The notes: generated by a model from the sequence alone, not told the origin. 19,655 nt of DNA from RHKX01 sp964497825 (GCA_964497825.1 CAZCFA010000053.1:1-19655); one strand, 5' to 3'. Positions 1 through 7,238 are shown, counted from the stretch's first letter. Numbers and translations are program-made.

Positions 1-173
1 TCGACGTCCTGATCGCGCTCGGCGGCGCCGGCGGCGGCGCCGCATCGGGCGTGATCATGGCCGGGACGAGCTTCGCGACCCTCGCCCTCTGCGGCGGCCT
101 GCTCTCGATCCTGCTGCTCGGCGTGCTGTGGTGGCACGCGCCGCCGCGCGCCGAGCCCGCCTCGGCGGGCTGA
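1..173 (+). CDS. C-terminal end of a membrane transporter, probably major facilitator superfamily (5' truncated)
   Basis: Only the last 56 codons are present; the frame enters from the left edge and stops at TGA 171-173. The visible peptide has two hydrophobic stretches rich in Gly and Ala (through GAGGGAASGVIMAG, then LALCGGLLSILLLGVLWW), followed by a short charged tail ending PPRAEPASAG. A Gly-rich pair of helices and a short cytoplasmic tail resembles helices 11 and 12 of MFS transporters. The family call is inference from this fragment; another polytopic membrane protein is possible and no substrate can be suggested. It ends 96 bases before the acyl-CoA dehydrogenase, which appears to have its own -10 element, so the two need not be co-transcribed. 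Confidence 0.6.
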   Translation, partial: DVLIALGGAGGGAASGVIMAGTSFATLALCGGLLSILLLGVLWWHAPPRAEPASAG

Positions 174-257
174 GGCCCGACAGATCGTGCCGGGATCGGC
201 CCGGCGGCGCCGGGCCGGCGGGCAGCTTCCGGCGCGAGGCCGTCCCGGCCGAGTCCC

Positions 258-263
258 TAAGCT
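258..263 (+). promoter_or_regulatory. Putative -10 element (TAAGCT) for a near-leaderless acyl-CoA dehydrogenase mRNA
   Basis: TAAGCT lies 6 bases before the ATG at 270, where transcription would begin at or next to the start codon. There is no Shine-Dalgarno sequence before that ATG and no recognisable -35 hexamer. The same arrangement recurs at other first-of-unit genes in the window, which supports this weak element. Confidence 0.45.
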
Positions 264-269
264 CGCCGC

Positions 270-1436
270 ATGAGCGACACAGCGACTGCTTCGACCGGCG
301 CCGGCGTCTACGAGGTTCCCGAGGAGCTGCGCGACTTCCGCGACCTCATCCGCCGGCTCGCCGAGGAGCGGATCGCGCCGCGCGCGGCCGAGATCGACGA
401 GCAGGGCGAGTACCCGTGGGACATCCGCGAGCTGCTCGGCTCCCACGACGTGCTCGGGCTGCCGCTTCCGGCCGAGTACGGCGGCACCGGCACCGGCACG
501 CTGATGCAGCAGATCGCGGTCGAGGAGATCGCCAAGGCGTGTGCCTCGAGCGCGCTGATCCTGATGGTCCACGAGCTCGGGTCGCTGCCGATCACGCTGT
601 TCGGCTCCGACGAGCAGCAGCAGCGGCTGCTGCCGAGGCTGGCGAGCGGCGAGATCTCGCCCGCCTTCGCCCTGAGCGAGCCCGAGGCCGGCTCCGACCC
701 CGCCTCGATGCGGACCAGCGCCGTGCGCGACGGCGAGGAGTGGGTGATCAACGGCAGCAAGAACTGGATCACCAACGCGGGGATCGCCGACTACTACGTC
801 GTCTTCGCGGTCACCGACAAGGAGAGCCGCCGGATCACCGCGTTCATCGTCGAGAGCGACCGCCCCGGCTTCTCGATCGCCAACCTCGAGCACAAGCTCG
901 GGATCAGGGGCTCGCCGACCGGCTCGCCGGTCCTCGAGGACGTTCGGGTGCCGGCCGAGAACGTCGTCGGCGAGGTCGGCCACGGCCTCGCGGTCGCGCT
1001 CGCCACGCTCGAGCGCACCCGCCTCGGCGCCGCCGCGCAGGCAGTCGGGATCGCCCAGGGTGCGACCGACTACGCGGTCGGATACGCGAAGGAGCGGGTC
1101 GCGTTCGGCAAGCCGATCATCGAGCTGCAGGGGATCCAGTTCAAGCTCGCCGACATGCAGACGAAGACGGCGGCGGCGCGCGAGCTGCTCTACGCCGCCT
1201 GCGCGAAGATCGACCGCGGCGACCCCGACCGCGCTGCCTACGGCTCGATGGCGAAGCTGTTCGCATCCGACACGGCGATGGAGGTCACGGTCGAGGGCGT
1301 GCAGGTGCTCGGCGGCTACGGCTACGTCACCGACTACCCGCTCGAACGGATGATGCGCGACGCCAAGATCACCCAGATCTACGAGGGCACGAACGAGATC
1401 CAGCGGGTCGTGATCGCCCGCGGCCTGAGCCGCTGA
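270..1436 (+). CDS. Acyl-CoA dehydrogenase (short/branched-chain type, FAD-dependent)
   Basis: This 388-residue protein is full length for the family. Acyl-CoA dehydrogenases take two hydrogens from C2 and C3 of an acyl-CoA to give the trans-2-enoyl-CoA, passing electrons from FAD to electron-transfer flavoprotein. The N-terminal helical domain covers about residues 15-125. The middle beta domain carries the signature FALSEPEAGSD and the KNWITNAG segment. The C-terminal helical domain has ERVAFGKPI, the flavin-binding VQVLGGYGYV and QIYEGTNEIQR, in which Glu372 is the expected catalytic base. A base at this C-terminal position is typical of short-chain and butyryl-CoA-like members, unlike isovaleryl and long-chain enzymes, whose base lies earlier. 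The ATG at 270 gives a normal N terminus and sits behind a -10-like hexamer. The exact acyl substrate cannot be read from the sequence. The gene converges on the GH5 gene with a 10-base gap and no clear terminator. Confidence 0.93.
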   Translation: MSDTATASTGAGVYEVPEELRDFRDLIRRLAEERIAPRAAEIDEQGEYPWDIRELLGSHDVLGLPLPAEYGGTGTGTLMQQIAVEEIAKACASSALILMVHELGSLPITLFGSDEQQQRLLPRLASGEISPAFALSEPEAGSDPASMRTSAVRDGEEWVINGSKNWITNAGIADYYVVFAVTDKESRRITAFIVESDRPGFSIANLEHKLGIRGSPTGSPVLEDVRVPAENVVGEVGHGLAVALATLERTRLGAAAQAVGIAQGATDYAVGYAKERVAFGKPIIELQGIQFKLADMQTKTAAARELLYAACAKIDRGDPDRAAYGSMAKLFASDTAMEVTVEGVQVLGGYGYVTDYPLERMMRDAKITQIYEGTNEIQRVVIARGLSR

Positions 1437-1446
1437 GCGCCGTCCG

Positions 1447-2934
1447 CTATCCGCGGACCCGGTGCGGCCGCAGCGGGCCCGGGCGGAGCTCGATCGTGTG
1501 CGCGCCGCGTGGCACCTCGACCGTGACCCTGTAGCCGAGCAGTCCGGTGGTCGGCGTCCGGTAGCGAGCCCGCCTCAGCCGCCGTGGCTTGTGGCGCTCG
1601 CCGTCGATGTAGACGCGGACGAGGGGCCTGCTCAGCGCGGTCTCGCCGCCGTAGCGGACGACCGTGCCGCTCCACAGCCGGGCGAGCCCGCCGCGGCCGC
1701 GCACCGACGCGGTCAGCACGCCGTCACTGAACCCGGTCGCGGTCAGCTCGCCCGGCACCCAGTCGACGTGCGGGCGGGAGAGCTGCTGGGCGCGGAACGA
1801 GTCGTCGCGCAACGACCCGTCCTCCTCGACCGTCTGCCAGTTGTAGAAGCCCTCCTGCTGCTTCCACATCCAAAAGCCGCTGCCGACCCGGTAGCGATCC
1901 TGGAGGTCGAGCTTCGCCGCGCGCATCATCTCCGCCTTCGGGTCGCTGCCGCCGCCCCATTCGCCGTCGACCCAGGCGGCGTCGTAGGCCCGCGCCTCCT
2001 GCTCGGCGTTGGCGTAGGAGCGCTCGAGCTCGGCGACGCCGCCGGAGTTGAACGTGCCGGTGTAGACGTGCGGCGCGTAGACGAGGTTGGGGTCGTCGGA
2101 GAAGCGCTCGGGCTGACCGCTGTCGACGTCGGTGACGTCGCGCAGCAGGTTGGGGTCGAACCAGATCATCCGCCGCTCGCCGTCAGCGCGCAGCGCGTCG
2201 ATCATTCGCGACTCGAACGGCCACAGCTGGGTGCGCTCGAACGCCGGCGGCGGCGTCGTGCCGAAGGTCGGTTCGTTCATCAGCTCGATCCCCAGCAGCC
2301 GGCGGTCGCCGCGCAGCCGGCGCGAGACCGCGAGCAGCGCGTCGAGGTAGTGATCCTGCAACGGCCGGCCGGCGACGACCGTGTTGTTCCAGAAGTTGTC
2401 GTAGGCGGCCTGCGAGCAGGGTGAGAGGAAGAAGCTCTCCTCGCAGGGCTTGCCATCCGTCAGCGTCGCCCAGTCCGGGGCGCCGTCAGCCTCGTCTCCG
2501 GGTCGCAGGTTGCGGTTGTAGCGGTCCTGGTGGAAGTCGATCACGACCCGCATCCCGGCCCGCTCGGCGGCCCGGACCTTGCGCTCGATCAACCGCAGGT
2601 AGTCGGCGGAGAATCGCCCCGGGCTCGGCTCGAGCAGGCTCCACGAGATCGGCAGCCGCAGGAAGTTGAAGCCGAGCGCCGCCATCTCGACGAAGTCGTC
2701 GCGGCGCAGCGGCACAGTCTGCTGGAAGTAGTCGGGATACTCGACGAGCGCGTTCGAGTTGATCCCGCGCAGCAGCAGCTCGCGGCCGTGCTCGTCGGCG
2801 ATCCGGGCGCGCTCGCCGGAGCGCTCGACGTGCGGCACCGGCTTCGGCTCGCGCGCCTGCGCCGGCGCGACGGCGAACAGCGCCGCCAGCGTCGTCGCCA
2901 GCGCCGCCGTCCTGATCCCGTGCCGATCCGTCAC
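1447..2934 (-). CDS. Secreted glycoside hydrolase family 5, endoglycosylceramidase-like
   Basis: A 495-residue predicted exported enzyme. A signal peptide of about 27 residues (basic start, hydrophobic core, AQA before the probable cut) precedes a (beta/alpha)8 GH5 domain. Landmarks are LLLRGINSNA near residue 55, VIDFHQDRYN (His135, Asp137), the acid/base region ELMNEP (Glu221), APHVYTG (His289, Tyr291) and the nucleophile region DGEWGG (Glu325). DFHQD together with NEP and GEWGG is characteristic of endoglycoceramidase-type GH5 enzymes, which release the glycan from glycosphingolipids or related glycolipids. About 110 C-terminal residues after WMWKQQEG look like the beta-rich C-terminal domain of those enzymes. 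The start is GTG (2934-2932), with a -10-like TATCAC 7 bases upstream on the minus strand. The true substrate is unknown, since sphingolipids are rare in Actinobacteria; a bacterial or plant glycolipid or a steryl glycoside is equally possible. Confidence 0.87.
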   Translation of the reverse strand: MTDRHGIRTAALATTLAALFAVAPAQAREPKPVPHVERSGERARIADEHGRELLLRGINSNALVEYPDYFQQTVPLRRDDFVEMAALGFNFLRLPISWSLLEPSPGRFSADYLRLIERKVRAAERAGMRVVIDFHQDRYNRNLRPGDEADGAPDWATLTDGKPCEESFFLSPCSQAAYDNFWNNTVVAGRPLQDHYLDALLAVSRRLRGDRRLLGIELMNEPTFGTTPPPAFERTQLWPFESRMIDALRADGERRMIWFDPNLLRDVTDVDSGQPERFSDDPNLVYAPHVYTGTFNSGGVAELERSYANAEQEARAYDAAWVDGEWGGGSDPKAEMMRAAKLDLQDRYRVGSGFWMWKQQEGFYNWQTVEEDGSLRDDSFRAQQLSRPHVDWVPGELTATGFSDGVLTASVRGRGGLARLWSGTVVRYGGETALSRPLVRVYIDGERHKPRRLRRARYRTPTTGLLGYRVTVEVPRGAHTIELRPGPLRPHRVRG

Positions 2935-2941
2935 CGATGCG

Positions 2942-2947
2942 GTGATA
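2942..2947 (-). promoter_or_regulatory. Putative -10 element (TATCAC, preceded by TGC) for the GH5 gene
   Basis: Reading the minus strand, TGC-TATCAC lies 7 bases before the GTG start at 2934. The TG one base before the hexamer resembles an extended -10. No Shine-Dalgarno sequence precedes the start, so the mRNA may be leaderless. The last base of the hexamer departs from the usual T. Confidence 0.35.
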
Positions 2948-3142
2948 GCAGACGGGCCGCGGTCGTCACGCCGCTTCGGGGTCGGCCGCCGGACCGCGTC
3001 GACCGTGACCGCGCGCGGATCAGCGAGGCGACGACGCCGGTCGCGAGCACCAGCGCGGGCCGCGGGCAGCCTGATCCCGTGCCGACGACGACCGTGTTGG
3101 GAGCCAATTCCCTTCCGCTTCTCGGTCCCGGTATCGCCGACC

Positions 3143-3148
3143 TATACT
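3143..3148 (+). promoter_or_regulatory. Putative -10 element (TATACT) for the small redox protein gene
   Basis: TATACT is the best -10 match in the window (five of six to TATAAT). It ends 9 bases before the TTG chosen as start at 3158, so transcription would begin at or just before that codon. A -35 at normal spacing (about 3119-3124, TTCTCG) is poor. The rest of the 223-base divergent spacer (2935-3157) shows no coding potential I trust. Confidence 0.5.
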
Positions 3149-3157
3149 GCGCACGCC

Positions 3158-3451
3158 TTGCGCCTCTACGTCTGCTGGGACAGCCGCGCCGAGCACCCGC
3201 TGATCGGCGGTCATCCCTGCGGGGTCGCGCTCGAGGCGCTGCGAGCGGCGGGGCACGATCCCGAGGTGGCCCGCTGCTACGGCTGGGCGAAGCTGCCGTC
3301 GGTCTTCAACCAGACGGCCGGCCGTCGCCGGGTCCGCGAGCTGACCGGCGCCGACGAGGTGCCGGTGCTTGAGCTCGACGACGGGGTCGTCGCCGGCAGC
3401 GAGCGGATCGTCGCCTGGGCGGAGGCGAACCCGGCGCCGGCCCCGAGCTGA
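3158..3451 (+). CDS. Small glutaredoxin/GST N-terminal-domain-like protein
   Basis: A 97-residue protein with the shape of a thioredoxin-fold domain. Residues 2-6 (RLYVC) fit the first beta strand, followed by a loop with GGHPCG, helix ALEALRAAGHDPEV, the turn and strand VPVLELDD (the expected cis-proline segment) and a last helix around ERIVAWAEA. VPVLELDDG and the following Ser-Glu are typical of glutathione S-transferase N-terminal domains and glutaredoxin relatives. No CxxC is present; the cysteine in HPCG, close to the start of helix 1, is the plausible reactive residue. The frame is open far upstream, but I chose the TTG at 3158 because it starts exactly before strand 1 and lies 9 bases after TATACT. 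A redox or thiol-transfer role is inferred from fold only. The membrane protein gene starts 22 bases downstream and is probably co-transcribed. Confidence 0.7.
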   Translation: MRLYVCWDSRAEHPLIGGHPCGVALEALRAAGHDPEVARCYGWAKLPSVFNQTAGRRRVRELTGADEVPVLELDDGVVAGSERIVAWAEANPAPAPS

Positions 3452-3473
3452 GCAGCGTCCGGGTCGATCCGCG

Positions 3474-5333
3474 ATGGCCGGCGCGCTCGGCACCTACGCC
3501 GCCACGCTGATCACGCTCGGCTCGGCGCTCGGGATCGGCGCCGGCATCCACGCCGCCTGCGGCGGCCGTGAGTGGTCGGCGACGGTGCCGGCGGTCGGAC
3601 TCGCCGCGGCGATGATGCTCGCCTGGTGGGCGGTGCGGCTGCCCGGCCACGGCCTGACCGCGCTGATCGCCCTGCTCGTCGCCGCGACCGCGGGTGGCGC
3701 CCTCGCGGCGGGCAGGCTGGAGGGGCTCGGGGGCGCCGTGCGCGCGGGCGCGCCGGTGCTGGTGCTGACGCTGCTCGCGGCCTCGATCCCGTTCGCCGCC
3801 GCCGGCCACTTCGGGGTGCTCGGCACCGGCTTCAACGTCGACATGTCCCAGCACCTGTACGCGGCGAGCTGGCTCGCCGACCCCTCGGGACCGGCGCCGG
3901 GGCTGTTCGAGCAGGGCTACCCGCTCGGCCCGCACGCGCTCGCGGTCGCCGCCCACGAGTTCGGCGCTGACCTCACGGTCGCGTTCAGCGGCGTCACGAT
4001 CGCGCTGCCGGCGCTCGCCGGGCTGACCGCGCTCAGCGGCCTCCGCGCCTGGCCCACCTGGCGGGCGACGATCGCCGCGGTGCTGGCGGCGCTCGCCTAC
4101 CTCGTCGCCACCTACCTCGCCCAGGGCGCGTTCAAGGAGCTGTTCGAGATCACGTTGCTGTTCGGGTTCGCGCTGTGGCTGGCGGAGCTGCGCGGCGTGG
4201 CGGGCGCCCTGCGGGCTGCGCCCGCCGCCGTGCTCGCCGCCGCGACCTTGTACGCCTACAGCTCGCCGGGGCTGGCCTGGATCGCGGCGACGCTCGCCGC
4301 CTGGGCGCTGCTCGAGCTGCTGCGCCGCCGCCGCGTGGCGGCCGCGGCGCTGCGCGGCGCGCTGCCGATGCTCGCCGCCGGGATCGCGATCACGCTGCTG
4401 CTCGCGCTCCCCGAGCTCGATCGGATCGTCGACTTCGGCGGATCGGTCGGCACCGTCTCGGAGGCGGGCCGGGCCGGGAGCGCCGCCGCCGCGCCGGCCG
4501 CGGGCAACTCCGGCGGCGATCGGCGACGACGTCGCGACAGGCTCGAGTTCGACGACGATCTCGGCAACCTGTTCGGCCAGATCAGCCCGCTGGAGGCGCT
4601 CGGGATCTGGCCCAGCGGCGACTTCCGGGTCGCGCCCGGTGACGGCGGCGTCCCCGCGCCCGTCTTCTACCTCGGCGCGCTGCTCGGAGCGCTCGCGCTC
4701 GCGGCCGGCGTCGGCGCCGCCTTCGGCGCCGGCGAGACGGCGCTGCTGGCGGCGCTGGCGGCGGCGCTGGCGATCTGGATCGCCGCCCGGATCGGCAGCA
4801 CCCCCTACACGGCGGCGAAGGCGCTGGCGGTGCTCGGTGCGGTGACGATGCTGATCAGCGCCCGCGGGGCGCTGCGGCTGCGGGTCTTGCCGCTGCCGCG
4901 GCCGCTGCCGGTGGCCGGGCTCGGCGCCGCGGCCGCGGTCGCGTTCCTGCTCGCCGCCGCGGCCAGCTCGGCGCTGGTGCTCGCCAAGGCGCCGGTCGGC
5001 CCGAGCGAGTACGAGCCCGGGGCGCGCCAGCTCAGCCAGCGCTACGCGGGCCGCCCGACCCTGGTCCTGATCCCCGACGACGTCTACTTCGACCAGCTCG
5101 GCGCCGACTTCTACGGCTGGGAGTTCCGCGAGGCGACGCCGCCGTGCGTGCTGCCGGCGCCGGCGGCGGGTGGCGGCGCCCCGCCGCCGGGCTGGCGGCG
5201 GGTGGCGGTCGTCGGCGCCGCGGCCGCCCCCTACGAGGATCTGACCGAGGTCGGGGCCGGGGGCGGGGTGACGCTCTACGCGGTCGGCGGCCGCCGTACG
5301 GGCCCACCGCGGCCGGCCTGCCCGCCGGCCTGA
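3474..5333 (+). CDS. Large polytopic membrane protein, GT-C-type glycosyltransferase-like
   Basis: A 619-residue protein with about a dozen hydrophobic stretches (for example residues 5-25, 35-55, 60-80, 85-107, several in 165-310, and 395-510). The first large non-membrane loop contains GTGFNVDMSQHLYAASWL (Asp123) and a following GYPLGPHAL. An acidic residue near an early extracytoplasmic loop, followed by His and aromatic residues, is typical of GT-C glycosyltransferases that use polyprenyl-phosphate sugars. A charged low-complexity linker (GGDRRRRRDRLEFDDD) lies near residues 345-360. A soluble C-terminal part after the last helix includes PTLVLIPDDVYF and FYGWEF. I do not recognise a named family; GT-C membership is inference. 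The ATG at 3474 lies 22 bases after the preceding gene; an earlier in-frame start would overlap that gene. The tail after about residue 600 is low-complexity Gly/Pro/Arg. Confidence 0.6.
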   Translation: MAGALGTYAATLITLGSALGIGAGIHAACGGREWSATVPAVGLAAAMMLAWWAVRLPGHGLTALIALLVAATAGGALAAGRLEGLGGAVRAGAPVLVLTLLAASIPFAAAGHFGVLGTGFNVDMSQHLYAASWLADPSGPAPGLFEQGYPLGPHALAVAAHEFGADLTVAFSGVTIALPALAGLTALSGLRAWPTWRATIAAVLAALAYLVATYLAQGAFKELFEITLLFGFALWLAELRGVAGALRAAPAAVLAAATLYAYSSPGLAWIAATLAAWALLELLRRRRVAAAALRGALPMLAAGIAITLLLALPELDRIVDFGGSVGTVSEAGRAGSAAAAPAAGNSGGDRRRRRDRLEFDDDLGNLFGQISPLEALGIWPSGDFRVAPGDGGVPAPVFYLGALLGALALAAGVGAAFGAGETALLAALAAALAIWIAARIGSTPYTAAKALAVLGAVTMLISARGALRLRVLPLPRPLPVAGLGAAAAVAFLLAAAASSALVLAKAPVGPSEYEPGARQLSQRYAGRPTLVLIPDDVYFDQLGADFYGWEFREATPPCVLPAPAAGGGAPPPGWRRVAVVGAAAAPYEDLTEVGAGGGVTLYAVGGRRTGPPRPACPPA

Positions 5334-5583
5334 CCGGCGCCGGTGCCCGGCCGCCCCGATACGCGAGCGACGACGCGCGGCACCGGCGGTGGCGGCCGAT
5401 CGCTCGCCCCGCCGCGCGCCCGAGCTTTTTGAACGCGGATCGCAGCGCGGTCAGCCTGCCGCCGACCGGGGACGCCCGCAGCGAAATCAAGGCTCGAGCC
5501 GCAGATTGCGGCAACGCCAGTGCCGAAATCCGCGGCTCGGCGTTGGCGGGGGTCCCGCCGCGCCGCCCGACGCGGCCTCCCGC
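5334..5583. other. 250-base non-coding stretch with clustered inverted repeats, ending at the assembly gap
   Basis: I see no convincing gene here; open frames on both strands have compositions unlike the neighbours. Local A+T is higher (TTTTT at 5424-5428, AAATC near 5484 and 5526). Inverted repeats: CGAGCCGC 5495-5502 with GCGGCTCG 5532-5539; CAACGCC 5512-5518 with GGCGTTG 5539-5545; a tight hairpin GCCGCA/TGCGGC 5498-5512; and GGCGGG/CCCGCC 5545-5559. The first two pairs interleave, a pseudoknot topology. The TTTTT run has no clean stem before it, so I do not call a terminator. The segment lies between the ends of convergent genes and may be a structured RNA, a palindromic repeat element or simply an intergenic end. 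Confidence 0.5.
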
Positions 5584-5683
5584 NNNNNNNNNNNNNNNNN
5601 NNNNNNNNNNNNNNNNNNNNNNNNNNNNNNNNNNNNNNNNNNNNNNNNNNNNNNNNNNNNNNNNNNNNNNNNNNNNNNNNNNN
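5584..5683. other. Assembly gap of exactly 100 N
   Basis: The round length is the usual placeholder for a scaffold gap of unknown size. It removes at least the 3' end of the minus-strand thioesterase gene and perhaps whole genes. Distances measured across it cannot be trusted. Confidence 0.98.
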
Positions 5684-6112
5684 GTCGCGCTCGGGCAGCA
5701 CCGGGCCGCGGTCGTGGCCGCCGAGCCGCTCGCGCGGGAAGATCGCGAAGCTGCCGATCGCGGTTGCGAGCAGGCGGCCGCTGTCGTGCTCGACCCGGCT
5801 CGACAGCACCGCGACCCGGTCGTTGCGCCGGTCGAGGGTGCTGGTGCAGGCGACGTCGCCCGCGCGGGCAGTCTGCACGTAGTTGATCGCGATCGAGATC
5901 GTCGCGATCCGCTCACCGCCCTCGCGGCTGCGCCACAGCGTCGAGCCCATGCAGTAGTCGACCAGCGCGTAGGCGACCGGCCCCGAGAGCAGGCCCGCCG
6001 GGTTGATCAGCTCGTCGCGGATCGTCAGCCGGACGCGGTCGTGGCCCTCCCAGCGCAGGCCGAGCCAGCGGGTCATCCCGTCGACCCCGATCGCGGGTCG
6101 CTCGGCGCTCAT
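5684..6112 (-). CDS. Hotdog-fold thioesterase of the PaaI/YdiI type (3' end lost in gap)
   Basis: 143 codons are visible from ATG 6112-6110 to the gap. The hotdog core is essentially complete: NPAGLLSGPVAYALVDYCMG (Asn37, Asp52) for the central helix, TISIAINYVQTARAGD for the next strand pair, then RVEHDSGRLLATAIGSFAIF. PaaI-type enzymes hydrolyse acyl- or aryl-CoA thioesters. The usual HGG after the Asn is replaced by SGP (residues 43-45), although the acidic residue at the start of the helix (Asp52) is kept. Family members normally stop soon after the final strand, so probably only a short tail is missing. The start codon overlaps the stop of the upstream GH26-like gene as ATGA, which implies translational coupling. 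The acyl substrate is unknown. Confidence 0.78.
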
Positions 6113-7191
6113 CGCGACTCGAACCTCGGCCTGGTCACGAACGCGGACGGTGCCACACCGCGGCGGTAGGCGCGCAGCGCCGAGCGCGAGGAGTTGATCC
6201 GCAGATCGATCACGTCGCCGCGCTCGCGGTAGCGCTCGTTCCACCACGAGACCGCGCCGATCTCCGGATAGCGGGTCCTGATCGCGCGCAGCGTCCGTCG
6301 CGTCCAGGCCGCCTTGCGGCCGCGCCGGTCGCGGTCCTCGAGGACGCCGGTCTCGAGCACCGCGACCGGCTTGTCGCCGAGCGCCGCGATCTCGGCCCGG
6401 ACGCGGTCGTAGCGGCGGCCGAAGTCGCGCCAGCGGTCGCGCGGGCTCAGCGACCCGTAGTCGGAGATGCCGATCCAGTCGACGTAGGCGTCGCCGGGGT
6501 AGTAGGCGGCGATCCGGTTCCAGGGCGCCGCCGGGGAGCCGCCGACGTCGACGTGGAAGAACCAGGTGATGTCGTCGGCGCCGGCGAGCCGGCAGACGTC
6601 GACGACGTGGCGGAACGCGTCACGGAACCGCTCCGGGCCGTCGGCCAAGAGCGGGTCGCCGTAGCCGCTCGTGGCGCCGGCGCCGTTCCAGCGGCCGTTC
6701 CAGGGGAACCAGGAGCCGTTGATCTCGGTCCCGAACTCGACCAGCAGCGGACCGCCGACGGCGGCGGCCCGCCGGCACCAGCCGAAGAGGCCCTGCGAGC
6801 CCCGGCGCGGCGCATCCCAGGCGCCGTCGAGGATGCTCTGCATCGTGTAGCGGCGATCGGGTCCGCCGGGACGGAAGCCCGACCGCGGCTCGATCCGGAT
6901 GAACGGCAGCCGCCCGGCCGCCTCGGCCGCGGCGACCTGGCGGCCGGGGAAGTTGACGCCCCCGGTCCAGTTGTTCGAGAAGTAGGCCCAGGCGATGCGC
7001 CTGCCGGCGAGCCGCTCGAAGCGGCGGATCCGGCGCCGGTCGACGTGGTCCTCGCTGCCGCCGAAGCCGGCGTTGGCGGCGTGGTAGATGCCGCCCGCGG
7101 GCGGCGGCGCCAGGAGCTCGCCGGCGTTCGCCGCCGGCGCCGCCAGGGCGAGGGCGGCGGCCGCGATCGCGATCACCGGTCCCGGGCGCAT
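6109..7191 (-). CDS. Secreted glycoside hydrolase, family 26 (beta-mannanase)-like
   Basis: A 360-residue predicted exported protein. The signal peptide is about residues 1-23 (MRPGP, hydrophobic Ala/Leu/Ile core, ANA before the likely cut). The remainder fits a GH26-type (beta/alpha)8 barrel: EFGTEINGSWFPWNG (Glu156 as likely acid/base; E-[MI]-N-G-x-W-x-P-W is a GH26 hallmark), WFFHVDVGG, YVDWIGISDYG, VAVLETG (Glu280 as likely nucleophile) and the late AVSWWNE. GH26 enzymes cut beta-mannans or beta-1,3/1,4-glucans; which one applies here cannot be told. I took the ATG at 7191-7189, which starts directly at the signal peptide and lies 7 bases after TAGCGT. It overlaps the thioesterase gene by 4 bases and is divergent from thrS with 57 bases between the start codons. 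Confidence 0.8.
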   Translation of the reverse strand: MRPGPVIAIAAAALALAAPAANAGELLAPPPAGGIYHAANAGFGGSEDHVDRRRIRRFERLAGRRIAWAYFSNNWTGGVNFPGRQVAAAEAAGRLPFIRIEPRSGFRPGGPDRRYTMQSILDGAWDAPRRGSQGLFGWCRRAAAVGGPLLVEFGTEINGSWFPWNGRWNGAGATSGYGDPLLADGPERFRDAFRHVVDVCRLAGADDITWFFHVDVGGSPAAPWNRIAAYYPGDAYVDWIGISDYGSLSPRDRWRDFGRRYDRVRAEIAALGDKPVAVLETGVLEDRDRRGRKAAWTRRTLRAIRTRYPEIGAVSWWNERYRERGDVIDLRINSSRSALRAYRRGVAPSAFVTRPRFESR

Positions 7192-7198
7192 GCCGGCG

Positions 7199-7204
7199 AC
7201 GCTA
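7199..7204 (-). promoter_or_regulatory. Putative -10 element (TAGCGT) for the GH26-like/thioesterase pair
   Basis: On the minus strand TAGCGT lies 7 bases before ATG 7191. The G at position five is poor, no -35 is recognisable and no Shine-Dalgarno sequence precedes the start, so it rests on the recurring spacing pattern. Confidence 0.35.
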
Positions 7205-7232
7205 GCGCGACGGGCGCCGGCGCCGCTGCCCG

Positions 7233-7238
7233 TAGCAT
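7233..7238 (+). promoter_or_regulatory. Putative -10 element (TAGCAT) for thrS
   Basis: TAGCAT ends 10 bases before the ATG at 7249. Its last two bases form part of another in-frame ATG (7237-7239), which would then lie upstream of the transcription start. This decides for the second ATG. No Shine-Dalgarno sequence is present. Confidence 0.45.

Noticed and set aside
1437..1446. Bidirectional terminator between the convergent acyl-CoA dehydrogenase and GH5 genes
   Set aside because: The gap is only 10 bases, and no stem with flanking A and T runs is seen within it or at the gene ends.
128..1534. A plus-strand frame covering the acyl-CoA dehydrogenase in another register
   Set aside because: The protein is Arg-rich and low in complexity, while the overlapping frame from 270 has every acyl-CoA dehydrogenase motif.
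5411..5430. Terminator for the GT-C-like gene at the TTTTT run (5424-5428)
   Set aside because: No clean stem directly precedes the T-run; nearby GC-rich complements are imperfect and 10 or more bases away.
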